Of a stretch of 64,000 nucleotides of DNA, positions 27,975 to 36,982 are shown piece after piece. The stretch comes from an uncultured Clostridium sp. (lineage in GTDB: Bacteria; Bacillota; Clostridia; Clostridiales; Clostridiaceae), in the NCBI GenBank assembly GCA_934746015.1, contig CAKVEW010000014.1, positions 1 to 64,000 on the forward strand. Direction: 5' to 3'. Below the pieces are notes generated by a model. The model ran no database searches and was not told the origin of the DNA. It worked only from the letters and a program-made list of their open reading frames with translations. Made by a program: the position numbers and the translations under genes. Within the stretch, counting starts at the first letter, position 1. Each line of letters opens with the position of its first letter.

Positions 27975-29570
27975 TTAAAAATAAGTCTTTAATTTTTTTT
28001 CTATATCTTTTATTAATTTATATTCTATTGAATCAACTAAAGCTATTAGACTAGCTTCTACAACATCTCTAGATACCCCAACAGTACTCCAATTTTCCAT
28101 TCCATCTATTGATTCTATTAAAACCCTTACCTTTGCTCCTGTGGCACTTTCTGAATCTAAAACCCTAACCTTATAATCTATAAGCCTTACTTCTTTTAAT
28201 TGTGGATAAAAATTTTCAAGTGCTTCTCTTAAAGCTTTATCTAAAGCATTAACAGGGCCATCTCCCTCTGCTGCTGTCATTTTATTTTTCCCTTCCACAA
28301 CTACATTTATTAAAGCTGTTGATGTAAAATCCTTAGTATTCCAAGGTTGTTCCCCAATGGTTTTAAAATGTTTTAATTCAAAGAAAGGCTTATACTTCCC
28401 TATAGTCTTTCTAATTAAAAGTTCTACTGTGCCTTCTGCCCCTTCAAATTTATAGCCTTCATATTCTAATTCTTTAAGTCTATTAGTTATTTTTTCAACT
28501 TCAGCACTATCTCTAGTTATACTTGGAAATATCTTCTGAATTTCTTTTAAAATGGTACTTTTCCCACTTACTTCAGATACTAAGAATCTTCTATCATTTC
28601 CTACTATTTCTGGTTTTATATGCTCATAGGATTCTGGAGTTTTACAAATTGCATCTATATGCATTCCGCCCTTATGTGCAAAGGCTGATGCCCCTACATA
28701 TGGCATATTATCTAAAAGTTTTATATTAGATATTTCAGAAATATATTTTGCTGTCTTTGTAAGCTCTGAAATTTTATTTTCAGGAATGGCTTCATATCCA
28801 AGCTTTAATTGTAAGGTTGGTATTATAGATGATAAATTTGCATTTCCACATCTTTCACCAACTCCTATAAATGTTCCTTGCACATGAGATACCCCACATT
28901 CTATAGCCATTATTGAATTGGCTACAGCCATTCCTATATCATTATGACAATGAATTCCTATCTTACCGCCTACTGAAGCTACTACTTCAGATACTATTTC
29001 TTGTATTTCAGAAGTTAAAGTTCCTCCATTAGTATCACAAAGGGTTATTACATCTGCCCCAGCTTCCTTTGCTGACATTAATGTTTTTAAAGAATATTCT
29101 CTATTAGCCTTATATCCATCAAAGAAATGCTCTGCATCAAATACAACTTCTTTATTATGACTTTTAAGATATATTATAGAATCCCTTATCATATTTAAAT
29201 TCTCATCTAATGATGTCTTTAATATTTCTTTTACTTGAAAATCCCATGACTTACCGAAAATAACAACTACATCTGTATCTGCTTCTAATAAACTCTTTAT
29301 ATTATTGTCATCTTCAGCTTTAATATTTGCCTTCCTCGTTGCCCCAAAGGCTGATAACTTTGAGTTCTTAAGCTCTATTTCCCTCATTCTCTTAAAAAAC
29401 TCCATATCCTTTGGATTAGATCCAGGATTACCAGCTTCTATATAAGAAACCCCCAGTTTATCTAAAGCAATAGCAACCTTTATCTTATCCTCAAGAGAAA
29501 ATGAAATATCTTCACCCTGCGCCCCATCTCTTAATGTAGAATCAAAGATTTCTATACACCTTTTGCTCAT
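27975..29570 (-). CDS. cimA: (R)-citramalate synthase
   Basis: Condenses pyruvate and acetyl-CoA to (R)-citramalate, starting isoleucine synthesis without threonine deaminase. The 531-residue length, the N-terminus with [20 protein letters not shown] and GNPGSNPKD, and the Asp/Gly-rich C-terminal regulatory LeuA-dimer domain fit the CimA group rather than LeuA (2-isopropylmalate synthase) or homocitrate synthase. Metal ligands include Asp in STLRDG and HCHND near 202-206. It sits directly upstream of leuC-leuD-leuB, which complete the route to 2-oxobutyrate. A copy of the repeat separates it from ilvN. LeuA is absent from the operon. Confidence 0.93.
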   Translation of the reverse strand: MSKRCIEIFDSTLRDGAQGEDISFSLEDKIKVAIALDKLGVSYIEAGNPGSNPKDMEFFKRMREIELKNSKLSAFGATRKANIKAEDDNNIKSLLEADTDVVVIFGKSWDFQVKEILKTSLDENLNMIRDSIIYLKSHNKEVVFDAEHFFDGYKANREYSLKTLMSAKEAGADVITLCDTNGGTLTSEIQEIVSEVVASVGGKIGIHCHNDIGMAVANSIMAIECGVSHVQGTFIGVGERCGNANLSSIIPTLQLKLGYEAIPENKISELTKTAKYISEISNIKLLDNMPYVGASAFAHKGGMHIDAICKTPESYEHIKPEIVGNDRRFLVSEVSGKSTILKEIQKIFPSITRDSAEVEKITNRLKELEYEGYKFEGAEGTVELLIRKTIGKYKPFFELKHFKTIGEQPWNTKDFTSTALINVVVEGKNKMTAAEGDGPVNALDKALREALENFYPQLKEVRLIDYKVRVLDSESATGAKVRVLIESIDGMENWSTVGVSRDVVEASLIALVDSIEYKLIKDIEKKLKTYF

Positions 29571-29587
29571 TGCTTACCCCCTTATTT

Positions 29588-29725
29588 AAATGTAGAATGT
29601 AAAATGAAGAATTAAGAATTAAGGATAATTCAGCATAGCTGAATTTTAATTTTCTATTTTATAACTTAGCTTTGCTAAGTTATTTCATTAATTTTACATT
29701 TTACATTTTTCATTCTTCATTATTA
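29588..29725. repeat. hairpin repeat family, copy E
   Basis: Between ilvN and cimA. Left arm AATGTAGAATGTAAAATGAAG, hairpin 1 AATTCAGC-ata-GCTGAATT (29627-29645), hairpin 2 ATAACTTAGC-ttt-GCTAAGTTAT (29661-29683), right arm TTTTACATTTTACATTTTTC pairing with the left arm. The clearest full-length copy. Confidence 0.88.
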
Positions 29726-30235
29726 ATTAAAGTATTGTCCATAATTAGTAATATCTTTATCTCCTCTTTCTAAGGCAGCTATTCCCGTTCTAACTATTTC
29801 TACAATTCCGTAGTCTTCCATTAGCTCTATTAGTGCATTAATCTTGCTATCATCACCTGTTAGCTCTATTGTTACGGTATTATGTGCTACATCTATTATC
29901 TTGCTTCTGAATATTTTTACTACTTCGTTTATTGCCCCTCTATTTTCTGGTGAAGCTTTTACTTTTATTAGTACTAGCTCCCTATACATTGAATATTCTG
30001 ATTCTAATTCATGTACTCTTAAAACATCTTCTAGCTTATTAAGTTGTTTAGTAAATTGTTCTAAAACGTCATCATTCCCCATTAATACAATAGTCATCCT
30101 TGATATTTCTGGATTCTCTGTTCTTCCTACAGTTAAACTATCAATATTAAATCCACGTCTTGCAAATAGTCCTGAAACCCTAGTTAAAACCCCAGATGAA
30201 TTTCTAACTAATACAGATAATACATGTCTTTCCAA
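29723..30235 (-). CDS. ilvN: acetolactate synthase regulatory subunit
   Basis: Small subunit of acetohydroxyacid synthase, 170 residues (long IlvH-like form). The N-terminal ACT domain (about 4-75) begins HVLSVLVRNSSGVLTRVSGLFARRG, followed by a second ACT-like half. It binds valine and stimulates IlvB. It is the first gene after the T-box terminator, about 28 nt downstream. The C-terminus abuts repeat copy E. Confidence 0.94.
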   Translation of the reverse strand: MERHVLSVLVRNSSGVLTRVSGLFARRGFNIDSLTVGRTENPEISRMTIVLMGNDDVLEQFTKQLNKLEDVLRVHELESEYSMYRELVLIKVKASPENRGAINEVVKIFRSKIIDVAHNTVTIELTGDDSKINALIELMEDYGIVEIVRTGIAALERGDKDITNYGQYFN

Positions 30236-30263
30236 ATTCTTAGCCCCCTTTTTAAAAAATTGT

Positions 30264-30303
30264 GTAAAAAAACCACCCTTAATGAAAGAATCATTATGGT
30301 GGT
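30264..30303 (-). terminator. T-box controlled terminator before ilvN
   Basis: Minus-strand stem ACCACCATAATG / CATTAAGGGTGGT (one bulge), followed by TTTTTTT. The regulated terminator of the leader. Confidence 0.9.
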
Positions 30304-30530
30304 ATATAATTCCGCCTTAATTTCTACAATCACTAGGTTCAAACAAACCCTTGCCTATAACGGTGCTTACCGGTTATCACTTATTTATACTCCTTCGTAC
30401 TTTCTGTGACACTGCTCAAGAGTGATTATTACTTAGTAAAGTATCCATTCTCACCTACCATGGACTCTCTGAAACTTTTAATCTAAATAAAGGTCTCCTT
30501 CATTGCATTTATAATCATAAGGACATATTA
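30264..30530 (-). promoter_or_regulatory. T-box leader with Ile (AUC) specifier
   Basis: tRNA-sensing leader of the ilv-leu operon. Stem I has CAGAGAG, the apical GGTAGGTG and the following AGAATGGA. The specifier region reads TAATAATCACTCTTGAG: AUC (30426-30424), followed by a purine, is the best codon, i.e. tRNA-Ile, which fits the isoleucine pathway downstream. Stem III is ATAACCGGT / ACCGTTAT. The segment before the terminator reads AATTAAGGCGGAATTATATA, where the canonical T box would have GGUGG; the UGG that pairs with the tRNA acceptor end is CGG here. So this may be a variant or a weakened T box. Confidence 0.85.
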
Positions 30531-30548
30531 AGTTTTGTTATTGCTAAA

Positions 30549-30577
30549 ATTTTACTACCCATCTCATCCTATGTCAA
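30549..30577 (-). promoter_or_regulatory. promoter of ilv-leu operon
   Basis: Minus-strand TTGACA (30577-30572), 17-nt spacer, TAAAAT (30554-30549). Transcription would start near 30542, giving a leader of about 280 nt up to the terminator. Confidence 0.85.
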
Positions 30578-30846
30578 GAATTTTAAGAAAACTTTGTCAA
30601 ATCACTTTTTGAATGCTTTTTTAGATATACTTTATTACTGTTTTATTAATATTATCATAATATTATTGACTAATTAATAACATTTTCTATTATTCTATAT
30701 TTATATTTTGTATTTATTATATATAAATTAACAAATTAATTTGTGTATAATAAATGTATAATTTAATAATAAATGTTAAATATTTTCATAAAATATGTAA
30801 ATAATAATAGTTTACTTTAATTCTCGTAACTATATAGATCAATAAA

Positions 30847-30872
30847 AAGGAGCCCAAAATATTGAGCTCCTT
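30847..30872 (-). terminator. terminator after ygiD
   Basis: Stem AAGGAGC / GCTCCTT with a 12-nt loop, followed on the minus strand by TTTTTATT. Between it and the ilv promoter, 30578-30846 is AT-rich and holds nothing else I can identify. Confidence 0.78.
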
Positions 30873-30898
30873 AATTTTTTTCATTTTTAATTTCTAAT

Positions 30899-31675
30899 CT
30901 ATCCTATCTTAATACAAGTCATTGAGACAGAAGAATTCTGAATGCTTTGATGAATAACTTCTACCTTATCATATTCATCTTGTGCACCTACTACATATAA
31001 AAGTGGTAAAAAATGTTCATCTGTTGGCACTGCAATTTTTGAAATGTCTCCTAAAGCTTTATAGTTAATTAAAGTTTCATAATTATAATTTTTAACCGCA
31101 TTAACAATATAATTATCAAAGGCCTCAGCCCATTCATGTGGCTTTCCGTAAATATCATAATCTGCAACTCTTAAATTATGAACTATATCTCCGCTACCAA
31201 TTATTAATATTCCCTTTTCCCTAAACTTAGATAACTTTTTACCTATATTGTAATGTTGCTCTTCTGTTAATAATCCATTTAAACTTATTTCAAATGTTGG
31301 TATATTAGCATTTGGATAAAGATATTTTAAAACTCCCCAAGTAGCATGGTCTAAACCCCATTCATCAATAAGTTTTGCACCTTCTTCTTTTAATTCCTCA
31401 GCAACCATTTCAGCGTATTCTTCTCCACCATCTGGCTCATATTTTATATTATATATTTCCTCTGGAAATCCATAAAAATCATAAATTTGTTTCGGCTTTT
31501 TACTGTATGTTATATATGTTCCTTTAGTTTTCCAATGAGCTGAAATTATAATAATGGCCTTTGGTTTTTCTAACTCTTGTCCAAGTTTTATTAATGAATT
31601 TGTGTATTCATTATCTAAAACTACATTCATTGGACTTCCATGAGATAGAAATAAAACTGGCATTTTTTTATTCAT
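30899..31675 (-). CDS. ygiD: LigB-type extradiol dioxygenase (YgiD-like)
   Basis: Class III extradiol dioxygenase family protein of the DODA/YgiD group, 258 residues. Metal-binding motifs are present: LSHGSP at 10-15, ISAHWK near 44-49, GSGDIVHNLR near 161-170 and PTDEHFLPLLYV near 216-227. E. coli YgiD cleaves L-DOPA; the natural substrate in an anaerobe is unknown, and oxygen-dependent activity would be unexpected. It lies downstream of glmM, separated by a nested hairpin, and has its own terminator, so is probably monocistronic. Confidence 0.86.
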   Translation of the reverse strand: MNKKMPVLFLSHGSPMNVVLDNEYTNSLIKLGQELEKPKAIIIISAHWKTKGTYITYSKKPKQIYDFYGFPEEIYNIKYEPDGGEEYAEMVAEELKEEGAKLIDEWGLDHATWGVLKYLYPNANIPTFEISLNGLLTEEQHYNIGKKLSKFREKGILIIGSGDIVHNLRVADYDIYGKPHEWAEAFDNYIVNAVKNYNYETLINYKALGDISKIAVPTDEHFLPLLYVVGAQDEYDKVEVIHQSIQNSSVSMTCIKIG

Positions 31676-31765
31676 TTTATCACCCCATAAATTTCATTTA
31701 TTATACACATACTAACCATACTTATCCACAATGTCAAATTTATTTTTCATAGATATAAAAGAAAA

Positions 31766-31830
31766 GAGAAAAATATATTCATAGATGTGAACTCACACTC
31801 TCCAAGTCACACCATAATTATATTTTTCTC
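31766..31830 (-). terminator. nested hairpin downstream of glmM
   Basis: Outer 12-bp stem GAGAAAAATATA with its complement; the 41-nt loop holds an inner hairpin GTGA / TCAC whose loop on the minus strand starts CTTGGA and ends GAGT. A T-rich tract follows on the minus strand, so it probably terminates glmM. Confidence 0.75.
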
Positions 31831-31878
31831 CCTTGCATCTAAAGTAAATAATATTAACTTTTACTTCTTACTTTAAAA

Positions 31879-33222
31879 CTAAATTTTACTTAGTATTAAA
31901 TCTGCTAATCCATGAGCCATCTTATCTATTTCATCTTGATTTTCACCTTCAAGCATAACTCTAACTAATGGTTCTGTTCCTGAAGGTCTTATTAATACTC
32001 TTCCTACTCCATCTAAAGTTTCTTCTATTCTCTTTATTTCTTTAACTATTTCTTCATCTTCTAAGTATATATTTTTCTTATCATTTGGAACCTTTGCGTT
32101 TACTAGTACTTGTGGAAGTTCTTTCATTATTCCAGCAAGTTCACTTAAAGTTTTTCCACTTCTCTTTCTAATAGCTGCAACTTGAAGAGCTGTAACTAAT
32201 CCATCTCCTGTTGTATTATAATCTAAGAATATAATATGTCCTGATTGTTCTCCTCCTAGAACATATCCATCCTTAACCATTTCTTCTAATACGTATCTAT
32301 CTCCAACTTTAGTTTTTATAGTTCTTATATTTTCTTTCTTACAAGCAATATCTAAACCTAAATTACTCATTACTGTAACTACTAAAGTATCGTCTTTTAA
32401 TTTACCTAAATCTTTAAGATATTTTGCACATAGCATTAATATAAAGTCGCCATTAATAAGGTTTCCTTTTTCATCTACTGCTAGACATCTATCTGCATCT
32501 CCATCAAAAGCAAAACCTAAATCACACTTCTTTTTAACAACATATTCTTGTAATTCTTCTGGATGAGTAGAACCACATTTTTCATTTATATTTGTTCCAT
32601 CTGGATTATCATTTATTACATAAACCTCTGCACCTAGTTCTCTAAATGCTTTTACAGAGGCCTTATAACAAGCACCATTTGCACAATCTAATGCAACCCT
32701 TAATCCTTTTAAGTCAACTGGTATAGTTGATAAAGCATAATCTATATACTCATCAAGTGCACCAACTTCAATATGTGATCTTCCTAAGTTATGACCTGTT
32801 GGACTTGGAACTCCTTCAAATCCACTTTCTATAACTCTTTGAATTTCATCTTCTAATTCATCTGGTAATTTATATCCTTTATTATCAAAGAATTTAATTC
32901 CATTATATTCAACTGGATTATGTGAAGCTGAAATCATAATTCCTGCATCAGCATTATATTCTCTAATTAAATGAGCTACAGCTGGAGTAGGAACAACTCC
33001 TAATATTACTGCTTCAGCGCCTACTGATAATATTCCTGATACTAAAGCTGCTTCTAGCATATCTCCTGATATTCTTGTATCTTTAGCCACTAATATCTTC
33101 GGCTTATGAGTTCCTTCTGTTAATACATAAGCACCTGCTCTACCTAAACCATAAGCTATTTCAGATGTTAATTCTGTATTTGCAATTCCTCTAACTCCAT
33201 CTGTTCCAAACATTCTACCCAT
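31879..33222 (-). CDS. glmM: phosphoglucosamine mutase
   Basis: Converts glucosamine 6-phosphate to glucosamine 1-phosphate, the step after GlmS. 447 residues, normal. The phosphoserine loop is ISASHNP with Ser100; the Mg-binding loop DGDADR is near 240, the substrate loop GGEQSGHI near 324, and the C-terminal phosphate-binding [12 protein letters not shown] near 408. In many Firmicutes glmM directly follows cdaA-cdaR; here the pair lies about 5.5 kb upstream on the same strand with five genes between. It ends before a nested hairpin. Confidence 0.96.
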   Translation of the reverse strand: MGRMFGTDGVRGIANTELTSEIAYGLGRAGAYVLTEGTHKPKILVAKDTRISGDMLEAALVSGILSVGAEAVILGVVPTPAVAHLIREYNADAGIMISASHNPVEYNGIKFFDNKGYKLPDELEDEIQRVIESGFEGVPSPTGHNLGRSHIEVGALDEYIDYALSTIPVDLKGLRVALDCANGACYKASVKAFRELGAEVYVINDNPDGTNINEKCGSTHPEELQEYVVKKKCDLGFAFDGDADRCLAVDEKGNLINGDFILMLCAKYLKDLGKLKDDTLVVTVMSNLGLDIACKKENIRTIKTKVGDRYVLEEMVKDGYVLGGEQSGHIIFLDYNTTGDGLVTALQVAAIRKRSGKTLSELAGIMKELPQVLVNAKVPNDKKNIYLEDEEIVKEIKRIEETLDGVGRVLIRPSGTEPLVRVMLEGENQDEIDKMAHGLADLILSKI

Positions 33223-33305
33223 ATTTTTTACCTCGCTTTTTTCAATTGGTTATACATAATATCATAATAATAGTATATATTTATAGTTTATACATTACAA
33301 CTTTA

Positions 33306-33611
33306 TTATTTCTTATTTTTTTCTAATCTAGCTAAAATTAACTCATAGCCACCAGCTCCATAATTTAAGCATTTATTAACCCTGCTTATGGTAGCTGTAC
33401 TTGCTCCTGTTTTTTCTGCTATCTCTGTATAAACCTTCTTTTCGTTAAGCAACTTAGCAACATGTATTCTTTGTGCTAATGATTTTATTTCATTTATTGT
33501 TGCAACATCTTCGAAAAAATTATAACATTCATCTATATTTTCTAATTGTAAAATTGCTTCAAAAAATAAATCTAATTCTGAATTTTTCAGTTTACTTTCA
33601 ACTATACCCAA
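33306..33611 (-). CDS. YerC/YecD family TrpR-like regulator
   Basis: Small DNA-binding protein of the YerC/YecD (TrpR-related) family, about 101 residues. The helix-turn-helix is at roughly VYTEIAEKTGASTATISRVNKCL (60-82), ending in the family tail YGAGGYELILARL. The regulated genes are not known for most members. Start choice: the TTG at 33611 has GGAG 8 nt upstream; the in-frame GTG at 33620 overlaps that site. It lies upstream of glmM (84 nt). Confidence 0.85.
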   Translation of the reverse strand: MGIVESKLKNSELDLFFEAILQLENIDECYNFFEDVATINEIKSLAQRIHVAKLLNEKKVYTEIAEKTGASTATISRVNKCLNYGAGGYELILARLEKNKK

Positions 33612-33711
33612 ACAATTCACTCCTAACTTTTATTACATGCTTTAAACTTTTTTCATAATTAAAATTATATCTTTACTATTTACAATTTACAACTATATAA
33701 CACTAAAGTAT

Positions 33712-34542
33712 TCAATCTTCTATATCTTCAATTGGTACACCTTTCAAATCCATTAACCCTCTTTGCTTTAAGCTAGCATAAATTGATTCTGTTGGTAGTA
33801 GCCATACTTCTCCTGTTCCTCTATAAACATTAAGTAAACCTTCACCATTTAGTGCAGTACCAATAAGAGTAGTCCCTGATTTTTCTACTGTAAATTCTAT
33901 ATTACCACTTCTTAAAATTGCAAAATTTCCATCTATCTTTAATACATCTCTAAATAACTTGCATCTAAATATTTCTTTTTCTGGTACTGGAATTTCTAAA
34001 GCTACTATTCCACTTCCCCTTAATCTTGTTTGATATATTCCTTCTTTTCCAAATATCATTGAAGACATGCTTTTTTGCATTACTGGTTCTACTTCTATTC
34101 CTTCTTCACAAGCATAAAACAATTCATCATCTATAATAATTTCTTCATCCTCTAATTCTATTAAAGTAAAATGACCAAATCTAGGCTCTAAAAACAATTC
34201 TCCTGTTCCTCTTAATACTGGCTTAAACATTGGTTCACCTGTAACCTTACTAGAAAACAGCTTCTTACCAAGTCCTATTATTCCACCAGTTTTAGTCACT
34301 ATATCAATATCGCCCTTCATATAGTTTAGAGCTCCTGCTTCTATCTTTACTTCACTATCATCTAGAATAATTCTAATTTGCTTTAATCTAATTGATGAGC
34401 CTTTCATTAAATTGACTTGCAATGCAGTATTTAAATCCATAGCTCCTTGTAAATTATCATATTCTAAAATCTGAAATGTGCTTTCATTTTTCATTTCTGA
34501 TATCATAGTCATTCTGTTTTTCATATTTTCTGAAGTAATCAA
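33712..34542 (-). CDS. AIM24 family protein
   Basis: AIM24/DUF124 beta-sandwich protein, 276 residues, no signal peptide. The family pattern is seen in LNTALQVNLMKGSSIRLKQ, the repeated Gly-rich strands LRGTGELFLEPRFGHF (about 110-125) and VYRGTGEVWLLPTE (about 245-258). The yeast namesake is mitochondrial; bacterial function is unclear. The start is a TTG at 34542 with GGAGGGG 6 nt upstream; the next ATG, six codons in, lacks a site. It is separated from buk by repeat copy F. Confidence 0.86.
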   Translation of the reverse strand: MITSENMKNRMTMISEMKNESTFQILEYDNLQGAMDLNTALQVNLMKGSSIRLKQIRIILDDSEVKIEAGALNYMKGDIDIVTKTGGIIGLGKKLFSSKVTGEPMFKPVLRGTGELFLEPRFGHFTLIELEDEEIIIDDELFYACEEGIEVEPVMQKSMSSMIFGKEGIYQTRLRGSGIVALEIPVPEKEIFRCKLFRDVLKIDGNFAILRSGNIEFTVEKSGTTLIGTALNGEGLLNVYRGTGEVWLLPTESIYASLKQRGLMDLKGVPIEDIED

Positions 34543-34679
34543 AGATATCCCCTCCTTTAAATAATTTTACCATATTTTGTATTTCAAAAATATTATATTT
34601 TTATGTTTTCAAATATTATAAAGAAAGAGTCCTTTTAATAATTCTATGAAGGTGATTTTAACCCATTAATGGTATTTTA

Positions 34680-34815
34680 CAAAGCAAAATAATGAAAAAT
34701 TTAAAGAATGAAGTAATAAAAAAATTGTGGTAAAAATCCTAAATGGATTTTTTAATAATAATATTATTACCTCAATTTTTTCATTTTTTAATTTCTTCAT
34801 TCTTTCATTAAAAAT
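34680..34815. repeat. hairpin repeat family, copy F
   Basis: Downstream of buk. Outer pairing AATTG.GGTAA / TTACC.CAATT, inner hairpin AAAAATCC-taaat-GGATTTTT (34732-34752), left arm with AATGAAAAATTTAAAGAATG and right arm with CATTTTTTAATTTCTTCATT. Divergent hairpin sequence but the same architecture. Confidence 0.7.
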
Positions 34816-34826
34816 TACTTTGCTAT

Positions 34827-35897
34827 TTAAATATATTCTTTAACTTCTTCTTCCCCATTTAAAACTCTAAGAGCTCCCTCTGCTAAAGCTAATAATTCAT
34901 CTTCTCCTGGATATACTGTAATTTCTGATATCCACCCTATTCTCTTTCTTAATTCTTCTACAACCTTTTCTGAATATGCTATTCCACCTGTAAGAATAAT
35001 TCTATCAACCTTTCCTTTTAAAACAGTTGCCATTTCTCCTACAGCTTTTGAAATTTGATATATAAATGCATTAAAATATAATTCAGCATTCTTATCACCT
35101 TCATCTACAAGCTTTAATACATCTCTTGCATCATTTGTATTTAAATAAGCTACATATCCACCTTTTCCAACTATCTTTGCGTAAACTTCTTTTTCAGTAA
35201 AGTTTCCACTATAGCACATTTTTATTAATGCACCAACAGGAACAGTTCCTGCTCTTTCTGGTGAAAATGGACCTTCTCCATCTAAAGCATTATTAACATC
35301 TATAATTCTGCCATCTTTATGTGCTCCAACAGAAACGCCTCCGCCCATATGAACTACAATTAGATTTAAATCTGTATATTTTATTCCATTTTCTTTTGAA
35401 TATCTTTTGGCAACTGCTTTTTGATTTAATGCATGGAACTTACTTACCCTTGGCAATTCTGGAACACCTGATATTCTAGCAACATTATCAAGTTCATCAA
35501 CAACTACTGGATCAACTATAAAAGCAGGAATATTTAATTCTCCAGCTATTTTATTTGCTAGCATTCCCCCTAAATTTGAAGCATGTTGTCCTTGTACTCC
35601 TATTTTTAAATCTTCAAGCATTTTATCATTAACCCTATATGTGCCACTTTCCATAGGTTTTAGCATTCCGCCTCTTCCAACTACTGCTGATAAAGAATTT
35701 AAATCAAAGTTCTTTTCTTTAAGTAAGTTTACTATTATATCTTTTCTAAAATCCATCTGATCAAATATAGTATCGTATTTTCCTATTTCATCTGATGAAT
35801 GTCTTAAGGTTTCTTGGAATAATTCTTTATCACCTTGGAAAACCCCAATTTTTGTCGATGTTGATCCTGGATTAATAACTAATAGATTATTTAACAT
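34827..35897 (-). CDS. buk: butyrate kinase
   Basis: Forms butyrate and ATP from butyryl phosphate, the last step of the classical clostridial butyrate pathway. 356 residues, ASKHA fold: phosphate-1 motif [13 protein letters not shown] at 8-20, a [11 protein letters not shown] segment near 203-213, and ILTGGIAYS near 302-310. It begins 19 nt after ptb, so the two form an operon. The paralogous branched-chain role is possible, but the ptb-buk order argues for butyrate. Confidence 0.95.
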   Translation of the reverse strand: MLNNLLVINPGSTSTKIGVFQGDKELFQETLRHSSDEIGKYDTIFDQMDFRKDIIVNLLKEKNFDLNSLSAVVGRGGMLKPMESGTYRVNDKMLEDLKIGVQGQHASNLGGMLANKIAGELNIPAFIVDPVVVDELDNVARISGVPELPRVSKFHALNQKAVAKRYSKENGIKYTDLNLIVVHMGGGVSVGAHKDGRIIDVNNALDGEGPFSPERAGTVPVGALIKMCYSGNFTEKEVYAKIVGKGGYVAYLNTNDARDVLKLVDEGDKNAELYFNAFIYQISKAVGEMATVLKGKVDRIILTGGIAYSEKVVEELRKRIGWISEITVYPGEDELLALAEGALRVLNGEEEVKEYI

Positions 35898-35916
35898 ATA
35901 TTTTCCCCCAATATAA

Positions 35917-36825
35917 TTACTTTATAGCTTCAGCAACTAATGCAGCTAAAGCAATTGAATTTACTTTTGTCTCAAAATTATCAGCTCTTGAAGTTAATAT
36001 AACTGGTGCTGATGTTCCCACTAAAAGTCCACCATTTCTTGTTTTAGCTGTATAAGTTAAAGTTTTATACATAACATTTGCTGTTTCTATATTTGGAAGT
36101 AATACTATGTCTGCATTTCCTGCTACTTCACCTTTTATTCCTTTATGTTCTGCTGCTTCAACAGAAATAGCATTATCAAGTGCTAAAGGTCCATCTACTA
36201 TGCAGCCCTTTATTTGTCCCCTATCATTCATCTTAGACAATAAAGCTGCATCAATAGTTGCTTGCATATCTGGATTTACAACTTCAACAGCACATACAGC
36301 TGCCACCTTTGGAACTTTTATTCCACAAGCATGTGCTACTCCTACTGCATTATTTAGAATTTGAACCTTTCCTTTTAAGTCTGGATAAGTATTAAATGCT
36401 GCATCTGTTAATAGAATTAACCTATCTATTCCTTCAATTTCAAATACTGAAACGTGAGACATAAGCTTTCCTGTTCTTAATCCCACCTCTTTATTAAGCA
36501 CACTTCTTAAGAATGTAGCAGTATCTACTAACCCCTTCATAACCATATCTGCTTTTCCTGTTGAAACTAATCTTATAGCTTCTAAGGAAGCTTTTGCTAC
36601 ATTTAGCTCATTAACTATCTCATAGTCTGATAAGTCCATACCTATCTTATCTGCTATTTTTTTAATTTCTTTCTTGTCCCCTACTAATATTGCATCTGCA
36701 ATACCTTTTTCTTTAGCTAATTTAATTGCTTCTAATACAGGTTCGTCTTGGGCAACGGCAACCGCAACCTTCTTATTAGAAATCTCATTAACCTTTAGCA
36801 ATAGATCATCAAAATTTTTACTCAT
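35917..36825 (-). CDS. ptb: phosphate butyryltransferase
   Basis: Converts butyryl-CoA to butyryl phosphate; 302 residues, phosphate acetyl/butaryltransferase fold. Typical segments are [18 protein letters not shown] near 41-58, [16 protein letters not shown] (about 101-116) and [18 protein letters not shown] (about 138-155). It heads the ptb-buk operon. No butyryl-CoA-forming genes are in the window. A purine-rich site (GAGGTG) precedes its ATG. Confidence 0.95.
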   Translation of the reverse strand: MSKNFDDLLLKVNEISNKKVAVAVAQDEPVLEAIKLAKEKGIADAILVGDKKEIKKIADKIGMDLSDYEIVNELNVAKASLEAIRLVSTGKADMVMKGLVDTATFLRSVLNKEVGLRTGKLMSHVSVFEIEGIDRLILLTDAAFNTYPDLKGKVQILNNAVGVAHACGIKVPKVAAVCAVEVVNPDMQATIDAALLSKMNDRGQIKGCIVDGPLALDNAISVEAAEHKGIKGEVAGNADIVLLPNIETANVMYKTLTYTAKTRNGGLLVGTSAPVILTSRADNFETKVNSIALAALVAEAIK

Positions 36826-36941
36826 GTTTACACCTCATATACATTTAGTTGATTTTTACTCCCCATACTAATTTAAAAATATTGTTAAATTTTTATCATG
36901 TATTTGTATTTTTTCCCTACTCACTTTATATTCTAACAAAA

Positions 36942-36973
36942 AAAATTCTGAAAATATTAATTTTCAGAATTTT
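36942..36973 (-). terminator. terminator after FAD oxidoreductase
   Basis: A 14-bp perfect stem AAAATTCTGAAAAT / ATTTTCAGAATTTT with a 4-nt loop; the minus-strand T-run follows. Confidence 0.85.
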
Positions 36974-36982
36974 CTTATATTT

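Noticed and set aside
30301..30420. tRNA-like folding (GGTTCAAAC and stems) in the ilv leader
   Set aside because: The elements belong to T-box stem III and a neighbouring hairpin; no cloverleaf with acceptor stem can be drawn.
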